From assembly GCF_004364575.1 (NCBI RefSeq), contig NZ_SOAG01000007.1, forward strand, positions 39,098 through 103,097: 64,000 nt of DNA, written 5' to 3'. Source of the stretch: Myroides indicus. GTDB taxonomy: Bacteria > Bacteroidota > Bacteroidia > Flavobacteriales > Flavobacteriaceae. A program made the position numbers and the translations under genes. The notes under the pieces were generated by a model, which had not been told where the DNA came from, made no database searches, and was given only the letters and a program-made list of their open reading frames with translations. Below are positions 56,195 to 63,938 of this stretch, piece after piece. Position 1 is the first letter of the stretch. The number at the start of each line of letters is the position of its first letter.

Positions 56195-57043
56195 ATGAAG
56201 AAGACACTTGAATATTTAAAGGAAAAAGCAAAGAATAATCAAAAGATTTCAGCACTAACAGCGTATGACTATCCAACGACTAAAATTTTAGAAGAAGCTA
56301 AAATTGATATGATAATTCTTGGTGATAGTGTTGGAACGAATGTTTTAGGATATAACAATGAAACCGAAGTAACGTTAGAAGATATTATTCATCACACAAA
56401 AGCGGTTTATAGAGCAATTAAAAATATTTTTTTAGTAGTCGATTTACCTTTTCAAACTTATGACACGCCCAAAAATGCTGTAAATAATGCTAAAAAACTG
56501 ATTGCTCTTGGAGCAGACGCTGTTAAATTCGAGGGAATTAATCTTCCGGTCTTGAAAGCGTTAAAGGCTGAAAATATTCCAGTAATGTGCCATATTGGAC
56601 TTAACCCACAACACGAACAGGAACGTATGCAAAGGGGAAAGGTTGCAAAAGGTAAAAGTTTAGGAGAAGCTACAGAGCTTATAAACGGTGCTAAAATTCT
56701 GTCTGATAATGGTGCTGATTTGATGATATTGGAAAAAATTCCTGAAAAAGTTTCTAAAATCATTTCGGAAAATATAAGCACTATTACAATCGGTATTGGA
56801 GGCGGAAAATTCTGCAATGGACAGATACTGATAATCAATGATTTATTTGGTTTAAATGAAAGGAAATTTAAGCACTGCCCAGAGTATATAGAATTAAGAA
56901 ACCCTATGATTGAGACCGTAAAAAAATATATTGATGAAGTAGGAAAAGTTCAATTCCCAGAGAAGCACCACGCTAATATTATAAAGGAAGATGAATATAA
57001 CAAATTAGTAGGTTGGTGTAAAGAAAACAATATAAAAGTTTAA
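56195..57043 (+). CDS. panB: 3-methyl-2-oxobutanoate hydroxymethyltransferase
   Basis: This is the first committed enzyme of pantothenate synthesis. From the ATG at 56195 (MKKTLEYLKEKAKNNQKISA) the protein has 282 residues; 11 extra upstream codons are unlikely. ITAYDY-like ALTAYDYPTTKILEEA, the metal and substrate loop LGDSVGTNVLGY, VMCHIGLNPQ and catalytic Glu in MILEKIP are present, and GIGGGKFCNGQILIINDLFG matches the family GIGAG segment with Gly for Ala. panC and panD are not adjacent. It is surrounded by mobile-element debris, so it may be cargo, and a second panB elsewhere in the genome is possible. Confidence 0.85.
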   Translation: MKKTLEYLKEKAKNNQKISALTAYDYPTTKILEEAKIDMIILGDSVGTNVLGYNNETEVTLEDIIHHTKAVYRAIKNIFLVVDLPFQTYDTPKNAVNNAKKLIALGADAVKFEGINLPVLKALKAENIPVMCHIGLNPQHEQERMQRGKVAKGKSLGEATELINGAKILSDNGADLMILEKIPEKVSKIISENISTITIGIGGGKFCNGQILIINDLFGLNERKFKHCPEYIELRNPMIETVKKYIDEVGKVQFPEKHHANIIKEDEYNKLVGWCKENNIKV

Positions 57044-57095
57044 AATAAGATGACAATTTATATCTGTGTATAAATTTAGAACCAAAATAATTATT

Positions 57096-57127
57096 AAGCC
57101 TTTCCGTAAGTTACGGAAAGGCTTTTG
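57096..57127 (+). terminator. Terminator of panB
   Basis: aagcctttccgta and tacggaaaggctt (57096-57124) form a stem of about 12 bp followed by a T-rich tail, 52 bases after the panB stop. Confidence 0.8.
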
Positions 57128-57159
57128 TTTGAGTATAGAATTTTATAAAGAGTGAAAAT

Positions 57160-58297
57160 ATGATTGCAGAAATCGGAAAAGAGAGCAATATGTACGGCGC
57201 GATTTTGTACAATCAGCAAAAAGTGGACAGGGAAAACGCAGCGGTTTTGTTTCTGAATAAAATACCCAACACAATGCACGACAGGTATTCCGCAGCGTAT
57301 TTCAATAAATGTTTTGAGCTGTATCTGTCGGCAAACATCAAAACAGAAAAGACGGTACGGCATATCTCATTGAACCCCGACCCGAAAGACAAGGCAAGTG
57401 ATGAACAATTTACGGAAATGGTACAGGAATATATGGAGCGTATGGGCTACGCAATCAGCCCTATATTGTTTTCAAACATACGGACATAGACCGTACACAT
57501 ATCCATATCGTTTCGACCTGCGTAGGCATTGACGGCAGGAAAATTCCCGATGATTACGACCCCCATGTTCAATAACTATCTGTCGGGATTTGGAAACAAA
57601 ATACAATCTGTACAAAGCTACCGAGCAGGAGCAGAAACAAGCCGATAAAATTTTCAAAAAGGTAGAACAGCATAAAGGCGATATTAAGAGTCAAATCGCT
57701 TCGGTAATACGGCATTTGTCGAAATATTATCAATACACAAATCTTGAAGCATATAATGCCCTGCCTTCGTTTTTTAATATCACGGCAAAGGAAATAAAGA
57801 GTGAAATAAACGGCAAGTTTGTACATGGACTGGCGTATTTCGCACTGAATGGTAAGGGAAAGAAAATAAGCAATCTTTTCAAAGCATTACTATTCGGGAA
57901 AGATGCAGGAATTGTGCAACTACAAAAACACTTTGAGCAGTCCAAAGAGAAAATGCAAACCAACCCCGCAAGGTCTGTTCTAAAAAATATTGACAACGGT
58001 AGCCGTACCGTTTGTAACGGTTTGCAGTTAGGCAAGAACCTTTCAGCAAAGGTATTCAACAATTGGTGGAACAACGGAAATAAACCCGAATTAAAAATAC
58101 AGAACAGTTCTGTTTCCAACACGAACATAATAGACAATTAACCGACAAAAAAACTTTTTGAGTTTACTGCGCAGGAACATTCGCACAGTTCTGATTTGGA
58201 ATTGTTCAGCTTGTTATCCGATGCACAGGGCGAGAATTACGAAGAAGAACAGTTTGCCCAACGAATGAAGAAGAAAAAAAGAAAGGCGAAAGTGTAG
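57160..58297 (+). pseudogene. Decayed MobB-type relaxase of a conjugative or mobilizable element
   Basis: The first 108 codons (IGKESNMYGAILYNQQKVDRE and HISLNPDPKDKASDEQFTEM) match the N-terminus of Bacteroidota MobB relaxases. The frame then shifts near 57460: another frame carries FKHTDIDRTHIHIVSTC, the HUH metal motif, and stops at 57574-57576. A third segment (57590-58141) gives DIKSQIASVIRHLSKYYQY, FNITAKEIKSEINGK and ARSVLKNIDNGSRT running straight into CNGLQLGKNLSAKVFNNWW, consistent with an internal deletion. After an in-frame TAA at 58139 the tail reads on to 58297. At least two disruptions and one deletion make it non-functional. Confidence 0.85.
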
Positions 58298-58299
58298 GA

Positions 58300-58395
58300 C
58301 ATATTGCTTAGGCAGTCGGCTTTGAAGATTCTGTTTATTTCAACAAGGTTTTAAAAAAACATTTTGGTTTCCCGCTTTCTATGGCAAAAAAATAA
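58300..58395 (+). pseudogene. Fragment of an AraC-type regulator
   Basis: Only the last helix-turn-helix survives, interrupted by a TAG: HIA-stop-AVGFEDSVYFNKVLKKHFGF and then PLSMAKK. This matches the IAxxVGFxDxxYFxKxFKKxFG signature of AraC proteins. It lies directly after the relaxase remnant with no promoter. Confidence 0.75.
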
Positions 58396-58575
58396 AATAC
58401 ATTATTTAACTTACTCATTATACAAAACCTCAGACCTATCAAACTTTACAACTTATTAGGTCTCTTTTTACACATCATTAATAAACAAACAGTTACATTT
58501 TTAATTAATTAAAAGACGCATAAAAAACACCAAGTTTTTGCGTGATTTTTACCCATAAAAGCCTGTGAAAGCCTG

Positions 58576-58583
58576 TACATTTG
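58576..58583 (+). promoter_or_regulatory. Putative -7 promoter element
   Basis: TACATTTG fits the TAnnTTTG consensus about 95 bases before the lipoprotein gene at 58676. Two gcctgt copies lie just upstream. An additional hairpin (agaccta / taggtct) near 58430-58463 could end transcription from the decayed region. Confidence 0.4.
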
Positions 58584-58675
58584 CAGTGAAGATTCAAACA
58601 AAACGTTTGATTTTATTTCATTACTTACTCAATAGTTTAATTACTAAAAATGTTTAACAAATTCAATTATTAAAG

Positions 58676-59089
58676 ATGAGCACAAAAGGATGCCTAAAAT
58701 TAGCAACACTGATTTTAACAACTATTATGTTAGGATCTTGCGGTGGTGTGAAACCGTATCAAACCGGAATTAACTCTCAAACTCAGCGTGTAAATTCGCA
58801 ACTAAAAAGAAGTGACTATACAATGATGGATCAACAATTCACAGGGTCTGTAGTGAATAAGAAAAAGTTTAAAAAATACACATTAGATCAATTAAAAGAA
58901 GCTGCTTTTATGGAAGCTGAGAAAGCTGCTATAATGGCAGGGGGAGATGGTGTTTTAAACCCTGTTTATATGGTAGATCAGAAAGGCAAAAGATTTTATG
59001 TTACAGCCCGCGTAAAAGCATATAAACTAAAAAGTGATAACGAATATCTTGACATGGAGAACAATTTAAAACACAATCCAAACAGTTAA
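58676..59089 (+). CDS. Small lipoprotein of unknown function
   Basis: The 137-residue protein has a signal with TTIMLGSCGGVK (Cys23). The mature part contains LDQLKEAAFMEAEKAAIMAGGDGVLNPVYMVDQKGKRFYVTARVKAY, a pattern seen in small bacterial lipoproteins where a helix precedes a strand pair. I do not recognise a named family. It follows the mobile-element debris and precedes another small lipoprotein gene 94 bases on. Confidence 0.7.
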   Translation: MSTKGCLKLATLILTTIMLGSCGGVKPYQTGINSQTQRVNSQLKRSDYTMMDQQFTGSVVNKKKFKKYTLDQLKEAAFMEAEKAAIMAGGDGVLNPVYMVDQKGKRFYVTARVKAYKLKSDNEYLDMENNLKHNPNS

Positions 59090-59183
59090 TTCACTTAATT
59101 TTTATTTATAAAAATAATTACAAATACCTACATAATAAATTAAATATATCAAATAATCCATATAATTAAAACAATAACAAAAA

Positions 59184-59663
59184 ATGATGAAAACTTTTTT
59201 TAAAATTTCGATTGTAGCTACGTTATTTATGTTTGTAGCCTGTAGTAGTGATGATAGTGGAAGCTGTGACGAAGCTGCACTTATGACAGCTTATGAAACA
59301 GCTTATGATAAATATGACGAAGATCCAACAGATGCAAACTGCCAAGCAGTTGTGAGAGTTATTAAAGAAGCGCTTACTAATAATTGTATTAGTAAAGAAG
59401 ATGCCGATGATTATGGCAGTGGTTTGCCTTGTTACTCGTCAGGCGGAAATACTGATGTGCCATCAGGAGGAGACGAATGTGATTCATTAAAAGCCTCTGC
59501 TACAGCTGCATTAAGCGCTTATAACAGCAATTCAAATGAAACTAATTGTCAAAATGCAGTGGAAGCTATTTATAATGCATTTGATGAAGGGTGTTTAAGC
59601 ATGGCTGAAGCTAAAGGCATGGCTGAAGATCTACCATGTTTTGATATTAATGATTATTTATAA
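59184..59663 (+). CDS. Lipoprotein with two copies of a four-cysteine helical module
   Basis: The 159-residue protein has a lipobox FMFVACSSDDSG (Cys20). The mature part is two homologous modules, residues 28-83 and 99-152, each with four Cys. Spacing is C-x24-C-x14-C-x14-C in the first and C-x22-C-x14-C-x14-C in the second, with shared pieces such as NCQAVV / NCQNAV and GLPCY / DLPCF. The modules are acidic and helical and would form disulfides outside the cytoplasm. I do not recognise the family. The ATG at 59184 is followed by a second ATG codon; either may start it. Confidence 0.75.
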   Translation: MMKTFFKISIVATLFMFVACSSDDSGSCDEAALMTAYETAYDKYDEDPTDANCQAVVRVIKEALTNNCISKEDADDYGSGLPCYSSGGNTDVPSGGDECDSLKASATAALSAYNSNSNETNCQNAVEAIYNAFDEGCLSMAEAKGMAEDLPCFDINDYL

Positions 59664-59679
59664 TAATCAAAACTCACAG

Positions 59680-59708
59680 AAAAGCCGTCATTCGTTGGCG
59701 GCTTTTTG
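59680..59708 (+). terminator. Terminator after the four-cysteine lipoprotein gene
   Basis: aaaagccg (59680-59687) against cggctttt (59699-59706), followed by a T-rich tail. Confidence 0.7.
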
Positions 59709-59994
59709 TTAAGAAAGAAACCACTTTATAGTATAGATATTTTTTAAAATTCAAAGAATACAGTATCCTCCTAATTGTATCTCCGGCTTTGAATTGCGCA
59801 GTAGAAATATTTATATTTCCGTTTATCTGCACAGTCTTTTAAAGCAGTCTTTACAGCCTGATTAATTAGAGTATTATAAATCAATTGCATGTCTGCAATA
59901 AATTATTTCATATCCTTACTCCCCTTATCTTAATATAATTACAGATATAAACTCCATTAGCGTATTTATTTTAAAAACGCTTTTTTTATTTTTC
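59709..59994. other. Non-coding stretch before tRNA-Met
   Basis: About 290 bases without a supportable gene or strong hairpin. It ends at the tRNA-Met promoter. Confidence 0.4.
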
Positions 59995-60024
59995 TTGTTT
60001 TATATCATTTTTATATTATCTTTG
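59995..60024 (+). promoter_or_regulatory. Promoter of tRNA-Met
   Basis: TTG at 59995-59997 and TATCTTTG at 60017-60024, spaced 19 bases, end 22 bases before the mature tRNA. Confidence 0.75.
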
Positions 60025-60046
60025 CACCCGCAAAACCATAACTAAA

Positions 60047-60120
60047 GGCGGGGTAGCTCAGATGGTTAGAGCGCAGGATTCATAACCCTGAGGTCACGGG
60101 TTCAATTCCCGTCTCCGCTA
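60047..60120 (+). tRNA. tRNA-Met (CAT), elongator type
   Basis: A 74-nt cloverleaf with acceptor GGCGGGG and CTCCGCT, D arm with AGATGGTTAGA, anticodon arm CAGGA-TTCATAA-CCCTG, T arm ACGGG-TTCAATT-CCCGT and discriminator A. The paired 1-72 position and the weaker anticodon stem (31-39 mismatch) distinguish it from the initiator. A CAT anticodon could also be Ile with a modified C34, but the GGCGGGG acceptor is more like Met. Confidence 0.88.
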
Positions 60121-60126
60121 CTAAAT

Positions 60127-60158
60127 AGGAGAAGTAATTGTAATTTATTACTTTTCCT
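60127..60158 (+). terminator. Terminator of tRNA-Met
   Basis: aggagaagtaat (60127-60138) with attacttttcct (60147-60158), 12 pairs including one G-T and an 8-base loop, followed by a T-rich tail. Confidence 0.75.
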
Positions 60159-60213
60159 GTTTTATTTTTAAACAAGTTTAAATAGTTTCTCTATTTCTAT
60201 AATTATTTTTCCT

Positions 60214-60343
60214 TATCTTTGCAAAGAATTTATTATAACAGGCTTCTGCCTTTGCCCTTTCTGAAATAGTTTAAAAGCATTTTTTTTCTCTCTCAGTTTT
60301 TGCTTTTTCAGTTGCCATTTTTTTAATCTTATATATTTTTACC
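60214..60343 (+). promoter_or_regulatory. Promoter and long 5' leader of the RNA-chaperone cluster
   Basis: TATCTTTG at 60214-60221 is a good -7 element. It would give a leader of about 115 nt before the RRM gene, rich in pyrimidine tracts (tttttttctctctc near 60280). Long leaders are known for cold-shock mRNAs, where they act in temperature-dependent translation. That role here is inferred from the gene content. Confidence 0.5.
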
Positions 60344-60619
60344 ATGAATATTTTTATTGGCAATCTGAATTTTCAGACAACAGAAGACGAATTACAGAAT
60401 TTATTTAACTCTTTTGGAGAAGTATCTTCCGTAAAAATTATTACCGACAAATTTTCCGGTCGATCCAAAGGTTTTGCTTTTGTAGAAATGCCTGATACAG
60501 CACAAGCAGAAAATGCTATCAACGAGCTTAATGACTATATGCTAAACAACAGAAATATGGTTGTAAACGAAGCAAAACCGAGAGAAAATAACAATCGTTT
60601 TAACAGACCTCGCTATTAA
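60344..60619 (+). CDS. RRM-domain RNA-binding protein
   Basis: The 91-residue protein is a single RNA recognition motif: RNP2 is NIFIGNLNF at the N-terminus and RNP1 is SKGFAFVEM at about residues 44-52, with a short basic, Asn-rich tail. Small RRM proteins of this type in Bacteroidota and cyanobacteria bind single-stranded RNA, often in cold or stress responses. It opens a cluster with a DEAD helicase and two cold-shock proteins. Confidence 0.92.
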   Translation: MNIFIGNLNFQTTEDELQNLFNSFGEVSSVKIITDKFSGRSKGFAFVEMPDTAQAENAINELNDYMLNNRNMVVNEAKPRENNNRFNRPRY

Positions 60620-60711
60620 TTTTATTATACCTATTAGCATAATAAAACACACAAAATCCTTTTTAAAGGACTGAAATAAAAAACAGTACTCGTAATTACG
60701 GCAAGTCTATT

Positions 60712-61827
60712 ATGAATTTTGAAGATTTAAAACTTATACCGCCTATTATAAAGGCGGTAAATAAGATTGGTTATACCGTTCCTACTGAAATACAATATCA
60801 CTCCATTCCTCACATATTAAAAAGAAATGATGTTATTGGGTGTGCACAAACTGGTACAGGAAAAACAGCTGCTTTTGCTATACCTATTTTGCAATTGTTG
60901 CACGGAAAATCTTCTCAAAACAAGCATATTCGCTCTTTAATATTAACACCTACACGAGAACTAGCTATACAAATAAGTGAAAACTTTCAAATGTATGGCG
61001 AATATTTAAAACAATCTCATCTGGCAATTTTCGGAGGAGTTCCGCAAGAAAAGCAGATTTCAGCAATAAATAAAGGTGTTGATATATTGATTGCAACTCC
61101 GGGAAGGCTTTTAGACCTTATGAACCAAGGATACATAAATTTATCTCAGATTGAGATATTTGTGTTAGATGAAGCCGACCGTATGCTGGATATGGGATTC
61201 ATTAATGATATAAAGAAAATCCTTAAAAAGATACCTGTAAAACGGCAAACTTTATTCTTTTCGGCTACCATGCCCGACAGTATAATAAAATTTGCTCAGA
61301 CGATTCTGAATAATCCTAAAGAAATTAATGTAACTCCTGTTTCTTCCACCGCTCAAAACGTAAAGCAATCTGTTTATTTTGTCGAAAAAAATGAGAAACT
61401 GAATCTTCTTATCAATCTCTTGACAGATAAATCTATTCAACGTTCTTTAGTTTTTGCACGTACTAAATACGGTGCCGATAAATTAACGAAAAAACTGGTT
61501 AAAGCTGGAATTCAGGCGGCAGCTATTCACGGAAACAAATCGCAGAACGCAAGACAAAGAGCATTAGAAGATTTCAAAAACAGCCGTATCAGAGTATTAA
61601 TCGCTACAGATATTGCCGCAAGAGGAATTGATATAGACGAGCTTCCGCATGTAATAAATTACGAGTTGCCTGATGTTCCTGAAACTTATGTTCACAGAAT
61701 CGGAAGAACAGGTCGCGCAGGAGCAGCTGGAATAGCTGTTTCTTTTTGTGATCCAGAAGAGAAAAAAGAGCTAAAAAACATTCAAAAACTCATAGGTTTA
61801 AACATACCAATAGTAAAGACAGAATAA
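60712..61827 (+). CDS. DEAD-box RNA helicase (RhlE-like)
   Basis: The 371-residue protein has both RecA-like halves with the full motif set: the Q-motif region PTEIQYHSIPHILKRNDVIG, AQTGTGKT, PTRELA, GGVPQ, ATPGRLLDL, DEADRMLD, SATMP, ATDIAARGIDID and HRIGRTGRAG. It lacks a C-terminal basic extension, so it is a short form. It probably unwinds structured RNA in ribosome assembly or at low temperature. It follows the RRM gene by 92 bases and precedes two cold-shock genes. Confidence 0.94.
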   Translation: MNFEDLKLIPPIIKAVNKIGYTVPTEIQYHSIPHILKRNDVIGCAQTGTGKTAAFAIPILQLLHGKSSQNKHIRSLILTPTRELAIQISENFQMYGEYLKQSHLAIFGGVPQEKQISAINKGVDILIATPGRLLDLMNQGYINLSQIEIFVLDEADRMLDMGFINDIKKILKKIPVKRQTLFFSATMPDSIIKFAQTILNNPKEINVTPVSSTAQNVKQSVYFVEKNEKLNLLINLLTDKSIQRSLVFARTKYGADKLTKKLVKAGIQAAAIHGNKSQNARQRALEDFKNSRIRVLIATDIAARGIDIDELPHVINYELPDVPETYVHRIGRTGRAGAAGIAVSFCDPEEKKELKNIQKLIGLNIPIVKTE

Positions 61828-61852
61828 TAAAATCACAAATTAAATTCATAAT

Positions 61853-62290
61853 ATGGCGGATTCTTTTGGCAAAAAAGAGAACTCAAAGAAAAAAGCAAAA
61901 AAGCAGCAAGAAAAAGCAGCGAGACGAGAAGATCGTAAAACCAACAATAACAAGGGCAAAGATTTTGACGATATGATCGTTTATGTTGATGTTAATGGGA
62001 ATTTTACTTCAATCCCTCCTCACCTTCAGAACAGAGAAGAAGATTTAGCAAAAGCAAAAAGACCGGATAGTAATACAGAAGATACTCCAGAGAATGCTTT
62101 TACCGGAACAGTCACTTATTTCAGCGAAAAGGGATATGGCTTCATCACTGAAGACAGAACTGGAGAAAATGTATTTTTTCATCACGGTCAGCTCAATCAA
62201 ACTGTCAATAAAAATGACAGAGTCGGCTACAAAAAAGAAGGTACTCCAAAAGGATACAAAGCAATTGATATAAAAGTAATAATTAATTAA
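61853..62290 (+). CDS. Cold-shock domain protein with a basic N-terminal extension
   Basis: The 145-residue protein has a highly charged Lys-rich N-terminal region (about residues 5-35), a short linker, then a cold-shock domain from about residue 80: TGTVTYFSEKGYGFITEDRTGENVFFHH, with the RNP1-type KGYGFIT and RNP2-type VFFHH motifs. It binds single-stranded nucleic acid. It starts 25 bases after the helicase gene and 13 bases before the smaller cold-shock gene. Confidence 0.92.
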   Translation: MADSFGKKENSKKKAKKQQEKAARREDRKTNNNKGKDFDDMIVYVDVNGNFTSIPPHLQNREEDLAKAKRPDSNTEDTPENAFTGTVTYFSEKGYGFITEDRTGENVFFHHGQLNQTVNKNDRVGYKKEGTPKGYKAIDIKVIIN

Positions 62291-62303
62291 AATAAAAAAA
62301 GAG

Positions 62304-62495
62304 ATGTACGAAGGCACAGTAAAATTTTTTAATCAAACCAAAGGTTTTGGATTTATTTCACAAGCAAACGGAAATGAAGACGTTTTTGTTCACAATACAG
62401 GATTGCTAGACAATATACGCGAAAATGACAAAGTTGTTTTTGATATAGAACGCGGACAAAAAGGTTTAATGGCAGTAAACGTAAAAAGAAAGTAG
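62304..62495 (+). CDS. Cold-shock protein, CspA family
   Basis: The 63-residue protein is a single cold-shock domain (MYEGTVKFFNQTKGFGFI at the start, then NEDVFVHNTGL), the classical RNA chaperone. RNP1 reads KGFGFI and RNP2 VFVHN. It ends the RRM-helicase-CSD-CSD group and is followed by a terminator. Confidence 0.95.
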   Translation: MYEGTVKFFNQTKGFGFISQANGNEDVFVHNTGLLDNIRENDKVVFDIERGQKGLMAVNVKRK

Positions 62496-62521
62496 TAACA
62501 ACTATTTTGTTATGTATCAAG

Positions 62522-62553
62522 AGGGCGCATGAAATTATCATACGTCCTTTTTT
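62522..62553 (+). terminator. Terminator of the RNA-chaperone cluster
   Basis: An imperfect stem, agggcgcatga against tcatacgtcct, with an AATTA loop and a T run, 26 bases after the last cold-shock gene. Confidence 0.7.
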
Positions 62554-62697
62554 AATACCAATTTTTATTGTCCTTCTGTTTATTAAAGACTGACTTTAAA
62601 GTTTTTTCTTATCGAAACAGCTTAGATATTATAAAAAAACAGTATCAACAATAATAACAAAGATCCTGAAAAATTTGTTAAATTACAAATTACACAT

Positions 62698-63756
62698 TTA
62701 AAACCTGTAAACAAACGCATTAATATTCATCCCCGCTCCCACAGAAGCAAATAAAACAACATCTTCTTTTCGGATAGAATGCTGAGGCAATTCTCCTCTT
62801 TTTATCATCGTCAATAATGACGGAATGGTAGCTACACTACTGTTCCCCAGTTTATTAATAACCATTGGCATTATATTTTCGGGGACTGTCTTGTCATATA
62901 ATCGATAAAACCGGCTGACAATAGCTTCGTCCATTTTTTCATTTGCTTGATGTATAATGATTTTATCTAGCTGATTAATAGCATACCCACTGTCGTCAAG
63001 ACATTTTTTCATTGCCTGAGGAACATTAATAAGTGCAAATTCATAAATTTTTCTGCCATTCATTTTGATGTATTTAATATCCGGGCAGCTTTGATTATTA
63101 TATGACTTACCAAAATATAAATAATCTTTTTCCTTTACTGTAAAGGATCCCGAAACATGTGATTTTATCCCAGAATCTCCTTCGCTGATTTCCAAAACCG
63201 CAGCACCTGCTCCATCTGCATAAATCATACTGTCTCTATCGTGAATATCAACAACTCGAGACAGAGCTTCTGCTCCAATTACCAAACATCGTTTGGCAAT
63301 ACCTGATCTGATAAAAGCATTTGCTTGAATTACTCCTTCAATCCAGCCAGGACATCCGAATAAAATATCATACGCTACGCAAAAATTATTTTTAATTTTT
63401 AAAAGATGTTTAACTCTCGATGCCAAACTCGGAACCATATCCGATTGGACTGTACCAAAACGGACATCTCCAAAATTATGAGCAAATATGATATAGTCTA
63501 ATGTTTCCGGATCAATTCCCGAATCTTCTATAGCTGATTGGGCTGCCATAAAACCCAAATCAGAAGTCACCTGATTATTACTAGCATAACGCCTTTCTTC
63601 AATACCTGTAATTTCTTTTAACTTATCGGCAATTGTTGCATTATCTTGTTTTAAATCTTTGCCGCTCTCATCTAAAAAACGATGTTTGTCAAAAAATAAA
63701 TTGGTAATAGTTTCTGAAGGAATATAGTTTCCAACTCCTATGATTTTACTTGTCAT
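62698..63756 (-). CDS. 3-oxoacyl-ACP synthase III family protein (FabH-like)
   Basis: The 352-residue thiolase-fold enzyme has the catalytic triad segments: Cys in DILFGCPGWIEGV, His in KIIIHQANEKMDEAI and Asn in NKLGNSSVATIPSLL, and the C-terminal GAGMNINAFVYRF. It is a little longer than housekeeping FabH (about 320-335) and the Cys context FGCPGW is unlike the usual AACAGF, so it may be a specialised ketoacyl synthase (for example polyene, aryl polyene or methyl-ketone type) rather than the fatty-acid starter enzyme. No acyl carrier or tailoring gene is in view. Confidence 0.85.
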   Translation of the reverse strand: MTSKIIGVGNYIPSETITNLFFDKHRFLDESGKDLKQDNATIADKLKEITGIEERRYASNNQVTSDLGFMAAQSAIEDSGIDPETLDYIIFAHNFGDVRFGTVQSDMVPSLASRVKHLLKIKNNFCVAYDILFGCPGWIEGVIQANAFIRSGIAKRCLVIGAEALSRVVDIHDRDSMIYADGAGAAVLEISEGDSGIKSHVSGSFTVKEKDYLYFGKSYNNQSCPDIKYIKMNGRKIYEFALINVPQAMKKCLDDSGYAINQLDKIIIHQANEKMDEAIVSRFYRLYDKTVPENIMPMVINKLGNSSVATIPSLLTMIKRGELPQHSIRKEDVVLFASVGAGMNINAFVYRF

Positions 63757-63882
63757 TCTAAATAAGTTATGCTCTGCTTTAAACTTCTCGCGTGGAGAAT
63801 AAGTAAAGTGATATATTAATATAACGGCAAAAAATTAAAAAAAGTATTTTCTCCTCATCTTGATTTATAGGAGTTAATCAAC

Positions 63883-63938
63883 AAAAAAGAGGATTAATAA
63901 CTAGAAGTGGTCGGAAGAAATTCTGACCACTCTTTTTT
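63883..63938. terminator. Terminator between the FabH-like gene and the partial gene at the right edge
   Basis: An inner stem agtggtc (63906-63912) with gaccact (63925-63931) is nested in an outer pairing of an A-rich arm (aaaaaagag) with ctctttttt. T runs occur in both directions. Leftward it follows the stop of the partial gene at 63938. Confidence 0.65.

Noticed and set aside
56458..56838. Leftward frame of 126 codons
   Set aside because: It lies inside panB and is its antisense.
57730..58137. Leftward frame of 135 codons
   Set aside because: It is the antisense of the decayed relaxase, which is recognisable on the forward strand.
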